Shown here: one piece after another, positions 23,121-35,059 of the stretch
How the letters are laid out: every line of letters starts with the position of its first letter
Numbering within the stretch: the first letter of the stretch is position 1
Assembly (NCBI GenBank): GCA_964035545.1
Contig: OZ037765.1
Span: 746,001-805,000, forward strand
Direction of reading: 5' to 3'
Length of the DNA: 59,000 nucleotides
Origin: Bugula neritina
Taxonomy: Eukaryota > Bryozoa > Gymnolaemata > Cheilostomatida > Bugulidae
Translations under genes and position numbers: made by a program
Notes under the pieces: model-generated
What the model saw: the letters and a program-made list of their open reading frames with translations, nothing else
What the model was told of the DNA's origin: nothing
Database searches by the model: none

Positions 23121-25158
23121 TTACTCAGGTTTGATATGAGTGACATTATTAGCTGCTGGGGAGTGAGTTGGATTGTCTATAGTGCTAACTCCATTCCTAT
23201 ATCTACTAGTACTACTAACACCATTGGCTTGTTTACTCAGCCCATTATTTAGACTCATCTCCCCCGAGCCCTCCTTTTTATTATGGGAAGGGAAGAACAT
23301 TCTCCCGTACTTCTTCTTGGCGTAGCCGAGGATGTAGTAATAAAACACCGCACTCAGACTGAACATACTAACTGCTCCAACTTTACCTAACACGTCGTCG
23401 TTAGGATACGAGACATACTCTAACATTACGTACCCGCTCAGTAGAAACCTGAACGCCCCGAACACGATAATAAACAGGAAGTCCACAATCTCGCCTAGTA
23501 TAGTCTTGCTGTATCCGGCGTCTTTGAGAAACCAGCGGAGTTGAAGCAAGGGGTTGCTAACCTCTGTTGCCCCAATAACTGCCACTAGTTCTGTGCCCCA
23601 CTTGCCTTGGAATATCATGTTAGCCATGCCGAAGATACTGAGAACATGGTGAACTATCATGATGCGGGCTACAAGTACACGGGAACTGAGGCTAATAGTG
23701 CAGAAATTAAAGTTGTTTTTCCACAGTCATTAATATTATGCCTACAATTCTTATACATTCCATACAGGCTTGTAGTTACGTTAACTTTGGGATACATAAA
23801 ATAACAAATTACTTTTCCAATTAATTTATTTTACAACATTACAGAACATATACCTAATAATGCACCCAAGTAGAGATCTTCAAATTATGTTCACCAAACT
23901 CAAACTATCATAGAAAACCTTAAAGCTTAAAGAGATGACAACACCTATTACGGCCAAAGAGTAAATATTAATTCAATTATACAATAAACTTTTGGATGAA
24001 AGGTAGACTTACGTTCAGTTTGATAGCATAAGCACCACACAAAGTCAAATATGAAGTAGCCTAGACAGAGCTTAGCTATAAACATCTGAGTGTTGTTGTT
24101 TGGTAAACCTGAAACATACAACTCTACCAGTTAGTAATTCTTTTCTCCTAACATCTCTGTAATATCCACTCATTCTTATGCTTTACCTTTACATATTCAC
24201 ACAACCAAGTTTTCCCTGCTTTGACATTTCAGGCAAATCAGTATTAAAGTTGGACCAAACTTAGAGCTGCTAATTTTAGCTGTGTGCTGTTTTTTGTACA
24301 TGTCATGACTTGGAATTTCTAGTAAAAACATATGTTTATGGTGTTTACCTGCTCATAAAGTTATACAATTTTATATTTTTGAAAAATTAAAAGAAATCAT
24401 AGAATTTATGAGAGACTAAAGCAAGCAGCTGGCACCAAGCTTGTTTATCTTGTGACAGAAAAACATTTAAATTGATTAAATTTGAAGCAGCAATATGAAG
24501 TATGCAGGTTGACCTTTAACCTTTGTGCAGAGCTACTGGACTCTATTGCAAGATAAGAAGATCCCAAAGTAAATAGCCACAGAACTGATGGAAGATAAAA
24601 CCAATTGCAGCTACCACAGATAACAGTTAAATAATTTAAATAAACAAAACCTGATGTCCTGGATGAATGCCAACACTAAAGTAACACTTTGAATATAAAA
24701 GAACTTATCTCACTGGATGATGACTGATGTACTGATCGAAGTAGGTTATCACTCTGATTACAGAATCAATTAACCAAATCAGTAACCAAATTGAAAATAG
24801 TGAAAGTGAGTGAGCGTGTCTGCGCGTGTGTGTGTGCCTGCGCGTGTGTGCGTGCGTGAGTGTGTGTGCGCGTGTGTGTGTACCATCACTCACCTGGCTC
24901 TATACCAAACACTGAAGGACCCTCCACACACTGACTGTAGTATGAGAGATAGGTGACCAGAGTTCCATGAGTGAGGGACACAACCCGGCACCTCCACTCT
25001 GCCGTCCTGTGGGACCACAGGCTAAGCTGTATGCGGTACATACTGGCCCAGAGTGTTGTGTATACAGTTAGTGCAAAGAGTTTACTCCCTGCTGTCTCTT
25101 CATTCAACTGACTGCCTCGCAAAGTGCTACTATGTGTCCAGTACCTCAGCACCTCCAT
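23121..25158 (-). CDS. TLCD5: TLC domain protein TLCD5 (TMEM136)
   Basis: Three exons on the minus strand: 25158-24894, 24108-24013 and 23668-23121 (TAA), phase 1 joins, 302 aa (human about 245). It is a multipass membrane protein of the TRAM-LAG1-CLN8 family. Characteristic pieces are RTAEWRCRVVSLTHG, CLGYFIFDFVWCL, IMIVHHVLSIFG, GTELVAVIGATEVSNPLLQ and RWFLKDAG, which follow TMEM136 in order. The C-terminal 70 residues are hydrophilic, Ser/Asn-rich and not conserved. TLC proteins handle or sense membrane lipids; the specific substrate of this subfamily is not known to me. A (GT)n run follows the exon 1 donor. Confidence 0.85.
24810..24885. repeat. (GT)n-rich microsatellite in TLCD5 intron 1
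   Basis: Alternating GT/GC dinucleotides with interruptions, starting about 10 bases from the exon 1 donor on the minus strand. Such runs can form Z-DNA. Confidence 0.85.
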
Positions 25159-27499
25159 GGTGTCTTAACTAGGGTTATGTTTCCCTCCTACAAATGTTGT
25201 TAATGGAATTAATACCAGCTATGAACTGATAGAATTTACAAAGAAATGCCACGTGTTATAGAGTATGTAAACACAAGATACAAGTACTGAAGTAGCATTG
25301 ACAGGCAACACAGCCACACAACAGAAATAAAGCATGAAGGGAGAGAAAGGAGTTACTGTGAATCTTCATATAAGCCAGCATAAATGATCAACAACTTCAT
25401 AAAAATAAGGACACCCACTTATAAAATATATAAATAATGTAGGCACGTGAAAATAACTACATGATAAAGACAAAAAGCTCTTGAAAATGTCTGTCCGTGG
25501 ACCATTATAAAAAAACAGCAGCAAATTTACAAAATGCCATCAAACCAACTTTTTTTTCATCGTATATTACAAAAAGTCATTTAAATTAAGGCAACGGAAA
25601 ATACTTTTAGTACAGGTTTTGCTTTTTATAATTTATCTATATACATGACAACACTCATTATTACACCAAATATTTAAAATAATTTGACAGTACTAAAACT
25701 TAAATTATAAAGTAATCCTACTGATAATAATGACAGCAGAAACTTGTATATGTCACACCAAGATACTAAATCTAAATTTTCTTAGAGACTTGAAACTGGC
25801 ATTCAGTATTGTGCTTGTACAAATAATTGAGACTAGAATGTATTATTATAATTATTTATCAATAGATTAGCCATAGTGATAGTAGCAGCAGAATTGCAAT
25901 AAATTATAAGTGATAAAATAAACACTAATAGTATAACTATATTATAATATAATAAACCCGACATTAAATTTAAAATGGAATTGCAAATAGTAAACTATTA
26001 ACTAATACTAACAGCAATGACTTCAAAACTTAAGCTTACCATATCGAAATTGAAATGACGAATACAACTACAAGTACAACTACAAGACACAAGCTGAAGC
26101 ACAGCCACAAGCTAAGATATTTTATCTTCTTCTACTTCTAGTATTTAGTATAAGTATAACTTATTTAATAATATATTTATAAATATATTATAGTAAAATA
26201 AATACCAATATTCATATTGGCAATATGAATATTGCCATTGGTATATATTTAATAAGTTATTAAATATATATTAATATTGGTACTACTACTAGTACTAGTA
26301 ATGGCAGCAATGGGCTAGCACTAGCAGTAGTAACACTTAAATAGTACTGCTACTAGCTTGCTCGCTCAGTTGCTGATAATGGTAGCTAGTGTCACTGTCA
26401 GTGAACAGTGAACATGGCAAGATGAAGATCAAGATCAACATCATTCTGATTCTCAAGTTGAACTTGAACATCAATTTGAATTTTTGATTACACTTCCAGT
26501 TTCATATGATAATATTTAAAGAAAATAATTTATATTTAAATATATTAAAAGGCTTAAATAACGAAAGAATAATACAAGAATATTGAATAGTGCAATTTTA
26601 GTGTCTGTAACTCAATGAGTTTGAATGGTTGTTAGAAAAAAGTTCAAATGCATATTAGTGTTGCTTGGCTTTTACAGCATTGCAAACTACCTTCAGGCCC
26701 AGCCTGAGAAGGGCGTTCTTTATAGGGCTCTCGTTCTATTCGTTTACTTCACGCAATAGATTTGCTGCCAAGTTTCTTGGTTATTCCGCATACATCCTTC
26801 GACTCATAAATGGTTTGAGCGACATGTAATAAGGCGCGAAGTAAAACAAAATGTAATGTGGAAGTAACTCCTAAAATATAAGCCTTAAATTTGTAATGAT
26901 GGGTGCAATGGTTATACATTTATATTTCATAGATATATTTTAGCATTTTTGACAAGGAAAGAGGTCCAATGTATTATCAGTCTAAATTTTCAATTTATTG
27001 ATTGCGCAAATATTTGTTCTCTCAAAATGTATAAACATGACTCATGAAAGTTATGAGACTTCAGATGGAATAGAAAATTGCTGCTGTACATTATAGTTAG
27101 ACAGATTCAATGCAATCATTTTGTTCATTTTGTTTATTGTGATGTGAAAGGTAATAGGAAAATAGTACACTGTTGTCGTATATATACAAATGCAGATACA
27201 GTTCTACAAATTGAATCACATCCACAATAACCTCATATAACTATTTACATCTACACCATGGTCACTATGGTGCAGATTAACTATATTATACTACTAGTTA
27301 TTGTAATATTATTGCACAGTTTGAATCTGAGTCATCAATATGACTATGAGACGCACGAGACGTGGTATTCCAACAAGCTCAGCTCTGTACTGGGCAGCAA
27401 ACGTCTCAGATTTCAAGTCTCAACATGAAAAGATGGAGGAAATGACATCACACGTCACAGGAAATGGCTACAAGGGCATTGGAATCGGAGAGCGTGACT
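25159..27499. other. Intergenic region without a recognised gene
   Basis: AT-rich DNA between TLCD5 and the 3' end of NUP85, both on the minus strand, so it contains the TLCD5 promoter. A nearly perfect palindrome lies at 26206-26234 (arms CAATATTCATATTG, 1-base loop), with further inverted repeats to about 26300. The open frame 27340-27546 on the plus strand is unsupported. Confidence 0.45.
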
Positions 27500-27677
27500 T
27501 TAGCCAGACATCTGGTGAGAGAGAGATGGAGGGTTTGTATCCTTGATACTTCCAACTCATTCATCTAGAAAACCCATCATGTGGTAACAGTAGCAGTAGT
27601 AGCTAGTAGCAGTAGCAGTAGTAGTAGTAGCAGTAGTAGTAGTAGCACTAGTACTAGTAGTAGCAGTAGTAGTAGTG

Positions 27678-27765
<88 letters not shown>

Positions 27766-30700
27766 CACTAGTAGTATTGGTTAAGAACTGCCTACCATTT
27801 CTTCGGATTTAGACTGTTTCAACTCTGTCACGGCATTCATCAGATCGTAGATCTCATCAGATGTGAAGAGAACCTTGCTGGATTCCAACATGGGCAGCAA
27901 CTCCAATATCAGCAGAAACCAGTACCTAAAGAGAAATCAGGTCTGTATAGCAAGGGAAGAAAACTCCTAGTCAGAGACCCAAATAGTGAATCCATATATA
28001 GAATCACTGCATTATATAACTGACTGTAGTATACAGAGTTTACACCCGATGGAAACTATGGGTGTTTAAAGCCAAGAACTCGATGACTACAAAGTATAAT
28101 CTATCAACAGAAGGTAATGTCTGGTTTACTGGGGCTACCTACAGGAAACGCAACAGCTTAGTGATTACTATGTTTATACTACATGCAGCAAACAGCTATG
28201 TGTCAACAGCCTGTCATGCAGTGAAACAAGCACCTGCACCCACCTGGCAGGAGCTGTCCGGGACTTTATTAGAGCCACTAGCAGACTACACGCCTCCTTC
28301 TCCTCCCCAGCGTCAACCAGCTGGTGGAATTCCCTCAACTTTACTACAACACAGTGAATAATGTACTACAACACGCAGTGAATGACTACAACACGCAGTG
28401 AATGACTACAACACACAGTAAATGACTACAACACACAGTGAATTACTACAACACACAGTGAATTACTACAACACACAGTGAATGACTACAACACACAATG
28501 AATTACTACAACAGACAATGAATTACTACAACAGACAATCTCTCACAGATAATATACTTCATTAGACCAATCAATGCCACACATACGACTCAAGCAACAA
28601 AAACAAATTGAAACTTGCTCAAATAATTTCTATTACTTAAAGACCAGCTATCCAAAGTGGCACTTTTCTAAAAATCAGCAGAGAAAAGTAGTTCTAAACA
28701 AGTTCAATGCCTCTGAGTCTACATATTCTAGCACCATATGGTCCGGTACCGCATGGTCCAGCCCCATATGCACTATATACAGCCCAGCACTAAATGGTCC
28801 CACTGCAGCAAGGAGTTACTGAACATGTTATAGGAAGTTGCCTACCCAAAAAGAGGAGTTTTTTGCTCATGAGCAGCATGGTGGGGCCGAGGGCGTCCAG
28901 AACGTCTACGGAGGGTAACATCACACTCTCCCGGTATTGATCTAGAAACTTCTCTGCTACTATTGTGGCCATGTTACCATCCTGTGTGTACAATATAATG
29001 TACATATGTATAATATAATACATGTACATATTACCGTCATGTATATATAATAGACAGTTACTTACAGTTTAGAATAAATAGCTAATCAGGCACCCAGGTA
29101 GTAACCTTGACCTCAGCAGTTAGAACTAAGGCTTCCAATAAATAGATATAGAATACTAAGTGAAGGTCTAACTGAGTGGAGAGAATACTAAGTGAAGATC
29201 TAACTGAGTGGAGAGAATACTAAGTGAAGATCTAACTGAGTGGAGAGGTAGCCCACGTACCTTGCCGTGTCGACACCAAGTAAGGGCGGAATCCAGCCTG
29301 CCCTCTCTCATCTCCCTCCTAGCCATCACTCTGCATATACTCGAGGCTAGAGAATCACACATTACATGTTTACTTTCACTTAAACTATCATTTAATAAGG
29401 TGGCTAGTTTATCTGCATATTTCCAACTGTGTAGCAGCTGCAGTGATCAGTGACAGGAATTCGACTGATGGATATATTTGCTAGTGTCCTGTTTTGTTGG
29501 ATGTCACTATAGTGATTGCCTCATCAATAGAAATGAGACACTAAATAGACAGCCACGCCTCATGTTATGGTAGAATAACTTATGGATAAAATCAGCTAAC
29601 TAGCAAAGAGTTATTTGGTACAGCTACAACTAGGGTCTCATAATGACAAAATAAAATTTCTAAAATCATCTCCCCTCATCTCAAGCACCAAATAAAACTC
29701 TTGAGGTTCTAGTCACCATCCCTGTGAGGCCCCCTGATGGAAGGGGCTTTTTAAAGGGAGGCTAAGGACTTATTTGTAATTATTAGCAAATATGAGTGGA
29801 TGTTCTTCCTAAACACACCTTGCTGAGTGAATCCATGAGTCTCGCATACACTGAGTACTTTAAGAGCTTGTCTTGTAGATATCAAAGGGAGGCGGGCCAA
29901 ATACTCCTGCAGGTGGTACCTGAATAGACGCAAGTATGAAAGGCAAGTTAGGGAGTAGAAGAGGCAATTTAGGGGGTAGAAGAGGCAAGTTAGGAGGCAG
30001 AAGAGGCAATTCAGGGAGTATAAGAGGCAACTTAGGGGGCAGAAGAGGCAGGTAACGGAAAACATTGTTCCTGTCAAGTCTCAACTTTCGCTGTTCCAGT
30101 AAACATAAAAGGGTTAAAATTGTGTTATTAGAAAGCATCCGCTGACGTATAAATTGTGTACAGTCAGTCATATTATTTTCAATAAATTTTACAAAATTCC
30201 AGAGCAATAATCTTCACATCAAATGACACCAGCAAATAAATCCAAACACAAATGTTGAATACATCATTCAGAAAAAAATGTGAATATGGCATACCATGTA
30301 GCCATGAGAGCAGACGTGACACAGAGAAGACATGAGAAGCACCCGTGAGACAGAGCAGACGTGAGAAGCAGACGTGAGACAGAGAAGACGTGAGAAGCAG
30401 ACAAGAGAAGCAGACGTGAGAAGCAGACGTGAGAAGGGAGAAGATTACCTGCCATATTTGGGACACTGGAGAAGGTAGTGTATGCCGACATTCCACAGCC
30501 TGTGGTCCTGCATGAGACTACCTCCGTATTCCAAGAGCAGACTGTCTCTCATGGTCGTGTCGAGACTAGAGTGAGTAGAATGATACAGAGTATATATATA
30601 CATTACATATATAAAGAGAGTATATAGAAAGTATATATAGACATAGATTGCATATATAGACATAGAGAATATATGTAGATATATAGAAAGTATATATAGA

Positions 30701-33700
30701 TAGATAGAGTATATATAGAAATAGAGTATATATATAGACATAGAGAGTATATATAGATATATAGAGTATATATATAGACATAGAGAGTATATATAGATAC
30801 AAAGAGTATATATAGATACAAAGAGTATATATAGATATAGAGAGAGTATATAGACATAGACAGACCTGTTCTTCTCCTGGAGGAGGTTGGCCTGGTGGAA
30901 GACGTCAGAGAGATGAGCAGCAAACCACCAGCTGCTAAACTCTTCACTGCAGCACTTCATCAGCTCCACCAGGTTGCGGCGGAGGATGTGGTAGATGAGG
31001 GAGTCGTGGGTGTCAAATGACTTGATGCCACCGCACCTGTGTACCGCCCCCTGAGTGTGGCAGAGAGACAACATCTATTAGACTAGATGAATTATATATA
31101 ATATCAACTTGGCAGCTTCTATTAGACTGTGCAGGTTTACATCTACAATACCACGCCGTAAGATTACCTCTATGGAGCCCTGGACCTGGTAGAACTTGGC
31201 ATACGGCTGAGTGTAGAAGATGGCGGCCATAAGATACGAGTACCAGGGGGCAGACAATTCCTCAACTGCTGATAGGATGGAGTCCAAATCACCTGACAGA
31301 ATCTACAAACAGACAGAATGTCTACCAGCTGGTCTCTATGTAAGTCTGTCTGTTGCCAGCTTCTAGAACTTTCTGAATCAGTGACTGCTCAAGGCACATG
31401 ACTTAATGTACAGCAGACGTGGCTTGATGTATATACTGAGCTCCACACCCGACACTCTCAACTTACCCTCGCCATCTGCGCCATCTTGTCGTCATCTGCA
31501 AACACTCCCTGACTTAACATCTGCTTCAGCTCGTCTCTCCACATCCTCCAATTCCCCTCGTACTCGTTCACCGCCATGCCAGCTGCCTGCAACCATCAGC
31601 CACAGTCTATTCGCATGAGTACCAGAGAGCAGCATGCTGATTGGTGGATATTCAGCTGACAAGCGAATGAGGACAGTTGTAAGTACCTGATAGATGGGCA
31701 TCTTGGAGAGGACGCTCATTAGGACTCGGCAAGATTTGGAAGTGTTGTTTGAGGCAAGTAGGAGCTCCATGACTTCTTCGGTTTTACCTTGCAGCAGGCA
31801 GCCGTACACCTGCATGCAGTAACAAGTCACACAAACTTCACCCAAGGAGACAACATGCCAATACAAACACACAGTTTCCTGTCCAATAGCGTACATACCA
31901 CAGGCCAATAGCGTACATACCACAGGCTAATAGCGTACATACCGCGGGCCAATAGCGTACATACCACAGGCCAATAGCGTACATACCACAGGCCAATAGC
32001 GTACATACCACAGGCCAATAGCGTACATACCACAGGCCAATAGTGTACATACCACAGGCCAATAGTGTACATACCGCGGGCCAATAGTGTACATACCGCG
32101 GGCCAATAGCGTACATACCACAGGCCAATAGCGTACATACCACAGGCCAATAGCGTACATACCACAGGCCAGTAGCGTACATACCGCGGGCCAGTAGTTG
32201 TGGTGGTGGTGCACAGGGTCCTCCTTCATTACCTCCTCCATCATCACTCTGCAGTCGTCAATATGGATACTGAGCCACTTGAGGAGCTGTAGAGCCAGTT
32301 CCCCGCCTGCCGGAGAGTACAACTATCTGCATACTAATTATATACTATATACTCACTATATACTCACCATATACTAACTGTATACTATATACTAACTATA
32401 CACTGACTATATACTATATTATACTCAGTAACCACTAAGTATTCACCAACCTTGCGGCTCCTGGAAGAAGATGATCTCCATCAGGTTCCACGCAGACTCG
32501 CTGACCACCAGAGTCCTCATGAGGTCATCCAGAAGGTCAGCAGAGGCAGCATCTTCTGTCACTAGAACATCAGGTAATATTACAGGTACGTGTGTACTGT
32601 CAATAGAACATCAGGTAATATTACAGGTACATGTGTACTGTCACTAAAACATCAGGTAATACTACAGGTACACCTGTACTGAGCTATAGAAATTGAGCTA
32701 TTTATATCTCCTCTGAAATACCAATGAGTATACATTGTATATAACATGGCATATATATTTTATAGCATATATTATATATAAATACAATACATATATTATT
32801 TATCATAATACTTTGTATTATATGTACTATATAGTATGTATAACACATAGCAGATAATATATATATTAGTAAATAACCAGTAGGAAATCATTCTATGCAG
32901 TCTATACACATTAGACTGAGTTCTAACTCCAGAGCATTGACTACTAGAATCAGTCTTTAGAATAAAGAAAACTTAGCCTACATACTGAGAGCTCTTTGAA
33001 CGTCCTGCATGGACTCCTTAATGACCGCCCGATAACTTCTACTGTAGTGACTACAAGAGAACATGGATTCAGTCATCATACAACACACCCTCAAGTGAAG
33101 AAGATATGAAGTTGCCAACTTCAGTATAAAGCACTACTAATTTTATGTAGTGGGAGTTGTATTATCATTCTTAGAATTCTACTACTATGGTGAACTAATT
33201 TACTAGCGGACTATTAGTCAGGTAGAGCAAACTTACAGCACTTCCTCTACTGTCATTGGACAATCTGGCGACCTCTGATTGGCTATGAAGACACCTGAAC
33301 ATACAGAGTAATCAGAGTATAAGTGTACAGATCATAAGCTGAGTTGATCAAAGAGACAAACATCTGGCATTAAACTGTTGGAGAAACTTCCAGATTACTG
33401 AAGACAAGCTATATATGTACTGTAGAAGAGTTTATGGCGGAAGGTGGATATTGAGAGAAAGTTCTGGAAAGTAGGCGGGACTTACAAGACATCTCATTCA
33501 CCAGGTTACGGACAAACTGGTTATCATACTCTGGTCTCAGATTGACTTCTCTGAAAATAAGCTCACCACTTCCTTCTATAAACAGAAGGAATAGAAAACA
33601 TTGCCTCAGTTAATTTTCACTAAACTAGCAATAACAGGTCAACTGAAAACTATTCAAGCTTTAGTAAACGTTACCAGTGCTGTTGTTACATAAGATGAGC

Positions 33701-33756
33701 TTATTGCTGGGGCCTAGCATGACAGAGTGCTGCTGGGGAGTGTCACTCTGAACATC
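27500..33756 (-). CDS. NUP85: Nucleoporin NUP85 (Y-complex scaffold), N-terminus incomplete
   Basis: Exons on the minus strand: 33756-33675, 33575-33486, 33294-33237, 33050-32986, 32561-32451, 32306-32185, 31809-31687, 31586-31467, 31302-31168, 31050-30866, 30565-30449, 29919-29819, 29346-29261, 28981-28846, 28343-28244 and 27925-27796. A last 12-base exon at 27511-27500 (ending MSG-stop) is possible. Together they give about 590 aa (human 656) with consistent phases. Diagnostic stretches match NUP85 in order: SRSYRAVIKESMQDV, SAWNLMEIIFFQE, CSEEFSSWWFAAHLSDVF, MRDSLLLEYGGSL, YLLQCPKYGR, RQALKVLSVCE, LDALGPTMLL and YWFLLILELLPMLESSKV. NUP85 joins SEC13 and SEH1 in the Nup107-160 complex that builds nuclear pores and acts at kinetochores. 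The first exon shown starts after an acceptor, so the initiator lies upstream unless the internal ATG is used. Most introns carry minisatellites. Confidence 0.9.
27585..27778. repeat. (AGT)n/(AGC)n trinucleotide repeat in the NUP85 3' region
   Basis: About 190 bases of AGT triplets with AGC and ACT interruptions. On the coding (minus) strand it begins right after the donor at 27795 and occupies the putative last intron. Confidence 0.95.
28343..28545. repeat. 20-bp minisatellite carrying a NUP85 acceptor
   Basis: About nine to ten units of TGAATGACTACAACACACAG. On the minus strand each reads GTGTTGTAG|T, the same as the acceptor of the exon starting at 28343 (GTGTTGTAG|TAAAG). The phase 1 donor at 28846 requires this acceptor. 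Confidence 0.85.
29152..29248. repeat. 31-32 bp tandem repeat, three copies, in a NUP85 intron
   Basis: Units of ACTAAGTGAAGATCTAACTG plus AGTGGAGAGAAT, ending 12 bases from the donor of exon 29346-29261. The unit does not include the splice site itself. Confidence 0.85.
29940..30055. repeat. 20-bp minisatellite, polypyrimidine on the NUP85 strand
   Basis: About six units of AGAAGAGGCAATTTAGGGGG. On the NUP85 coding strand they read as CT-rich tracts and lie about 20 bases before the acceptor of exon 29919-29819, so they extend its polypyrimidine tract. Confidence 0.85.
30310..30442. repeat. Short tandem repeat in a NUP85 intron (CAGACGTGAGA type)
   Basis: Ten or so imperfect units of GCAGACGTGAGA with AGACAGAGAAG variants. 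It starts about 8 bases after the donor of exon 30565-30449 on the minus strand. Confidence 0.8.
30590..30858. repeat. TATATAGA-rich minisatellite in a NUP85 intron
   Basis: Imperfect 18-24 bp units such as GAGAGTATATATAGACATA fill the intron between exons 31050-30866 and 30565-30449, starting within about 10 bases of the donor. Translated readthrough gives long low-complexity frames that are not genes. Confidence 0.85.
31879..32200. repeat. 22-bp minisatellite made of a NUP85 donor
   Basis: About 14 units of ACATACCACAGGCCAATAGC plus GT. On the coding strand each reads TATTGGCC(T/C)G(T/C)G|GTATGTACGC, a copy of the exon 32306-32185 end (TACTGGCCCGCG) and its GTATGT donor. Confidence 0.92.
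32556..32678. repeat. 41-bp tandem repeat (three copies) carrying a NUP85 acceptor
   Basis: Three 41-bp units beginning CTGTCACTAGAACATCAGG. On the coding strand each has TTCTAG|TGACAG, the acceptor and first six bases of exon 32561-32451. The middle copy has lost the AG (TTCTAT), and the third reads TTTTAG. Confidence 0.9.
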
Positions 33757-34479
33757 CTGAAAATATATATGGAATTAGGAAATATAAATTATCAAAATCC
33801 AGAAGCCATGCAAAGCTGTAGAAGTTTTGTTGCTAGGCAACACAACGTTATGCACATAGATTAAAACTAATATCACCAAATATTAAACCTACAAGAAACC
33901 AGTTTCTGTCAAAAATAGACTCGATTAATTAACTTTCATTAAAAAAACAAATTGTTTTGGTGATAGATTTATAGTTAAACTTGGTTGTTATAGTTTATTG
34001 ATGCACATTTTATATAGCTCAGATATTAACTCACTATAACAAGCAAAAATATCTTTCCCATGCACTTGTAAAAAATAATGAGTTCACTAAATATCAATGT
34101 GACCATACATAGAAACTGACTTTTTTAATGAGTAATAAACAATAAATTATAAAAATGATGATGATAATCATCACCACATTCACTAAACAGTGAGATTATA
34201 GTTATTAGGTGAAGTGATTCGATGATGAATAATTATAAAAAAAATGTTTATAACCATATGATTGGTGAGAATAATTCTAATGAGAATCCTTATGACTAAA
34301 TAATAAAAGTTTAAAACTATTAAACCCTATATTAGAAATTAATTACAATAATTAAATCAAATAGTATAATCAATTGAATGTTTACCTATATTATAAGTAT
34401 AACTGCTATAGCTAGCCCGATTTTGTAAGTAACCTAAATCAGGGCTACCAGTATCACTAATTGTAAAACTAAAAGTAAC
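33757..34479. other. NUP85 upstream region
   Basis: No exon recognised. It should contain the missing NUP85 first exon and promoter. A GATGATGATAATCATC-like inverted patch lies near 34155-34190. Confidence 0.4.
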
Positions 34480-35047
34480 TTTCAATACTAATACCAGTAA
34501 TAGTATTACTAATAGTAATAGTAAGAGTTATAGTTAAAGTTTAGTTATACTTACTCTTATTCTTAAACTATAAATACTGATACTATACTAATAGTAATAG
34601 TAATAGTAAAAACAATTCTTAGCCTTATACATTAACTTTAACTTATACTTATAGTTATTCATATACTTATAGTTATAGTTATAAACATAGTCCGTAGTCG
34701 TACTGATACTGGTAGTATTAGTATTAGTATAGTATAACTATTAATTATTACTATTACTATTAATATTACTATTAGTATTAGTATTACTATAACTATAAGT
34801 ATAAGTATTAGTATAACTATCACTATCAGTATCAGTATAACTTTAAATAAAACTATAACTATAAGTTATAAGTATTACTATTACATTTACTATTACTATT
34901 AGTATTAGTACTACTATTAGTATTACTATTAGTATTTCTATTAGTATTAGAATTACTATTAGACAGTTTGAGTTTGAGTTACTGTTAGTGTTACTGACTG
35001 TTGAGTGTTACTAAGTCTAACAGTAACACTAACACTGTTAGTGTTAC
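34480..35047. repeat. Self-complementary hexamer repeats flanking a LINE
   Basis: Runs of ATTAGTATTACT-like units mixed with their reverse complement, the same family as at 8641. It ends with a perfect palindrome at 35023-35047 (GTAACACTAACA and its reverse complement round one base), directly before the LINE. Confidence 0.8.
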
Positions 35048-35059
35048 ACTTACAGTTAC

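Noticed and set aside
27577-27784. Poly-Leu and poly-Ser proteins
   Set aside because: Translated (AGT)n repeat.
30445-31074. Single 209-residue protein on the minus strand
   Set aside because: It is two NUP85 exons joined by reading through the TATATAGA repeat; proper GT and AG sites bound the intron.
31827-32322. Repetitive proteins of 112-143 residues (VRYWPVVCTLL type)
   Set aside because: Readthrough of the 22-bp intron minisatellite. Only the first part (to 32185) is NUP85 exon.
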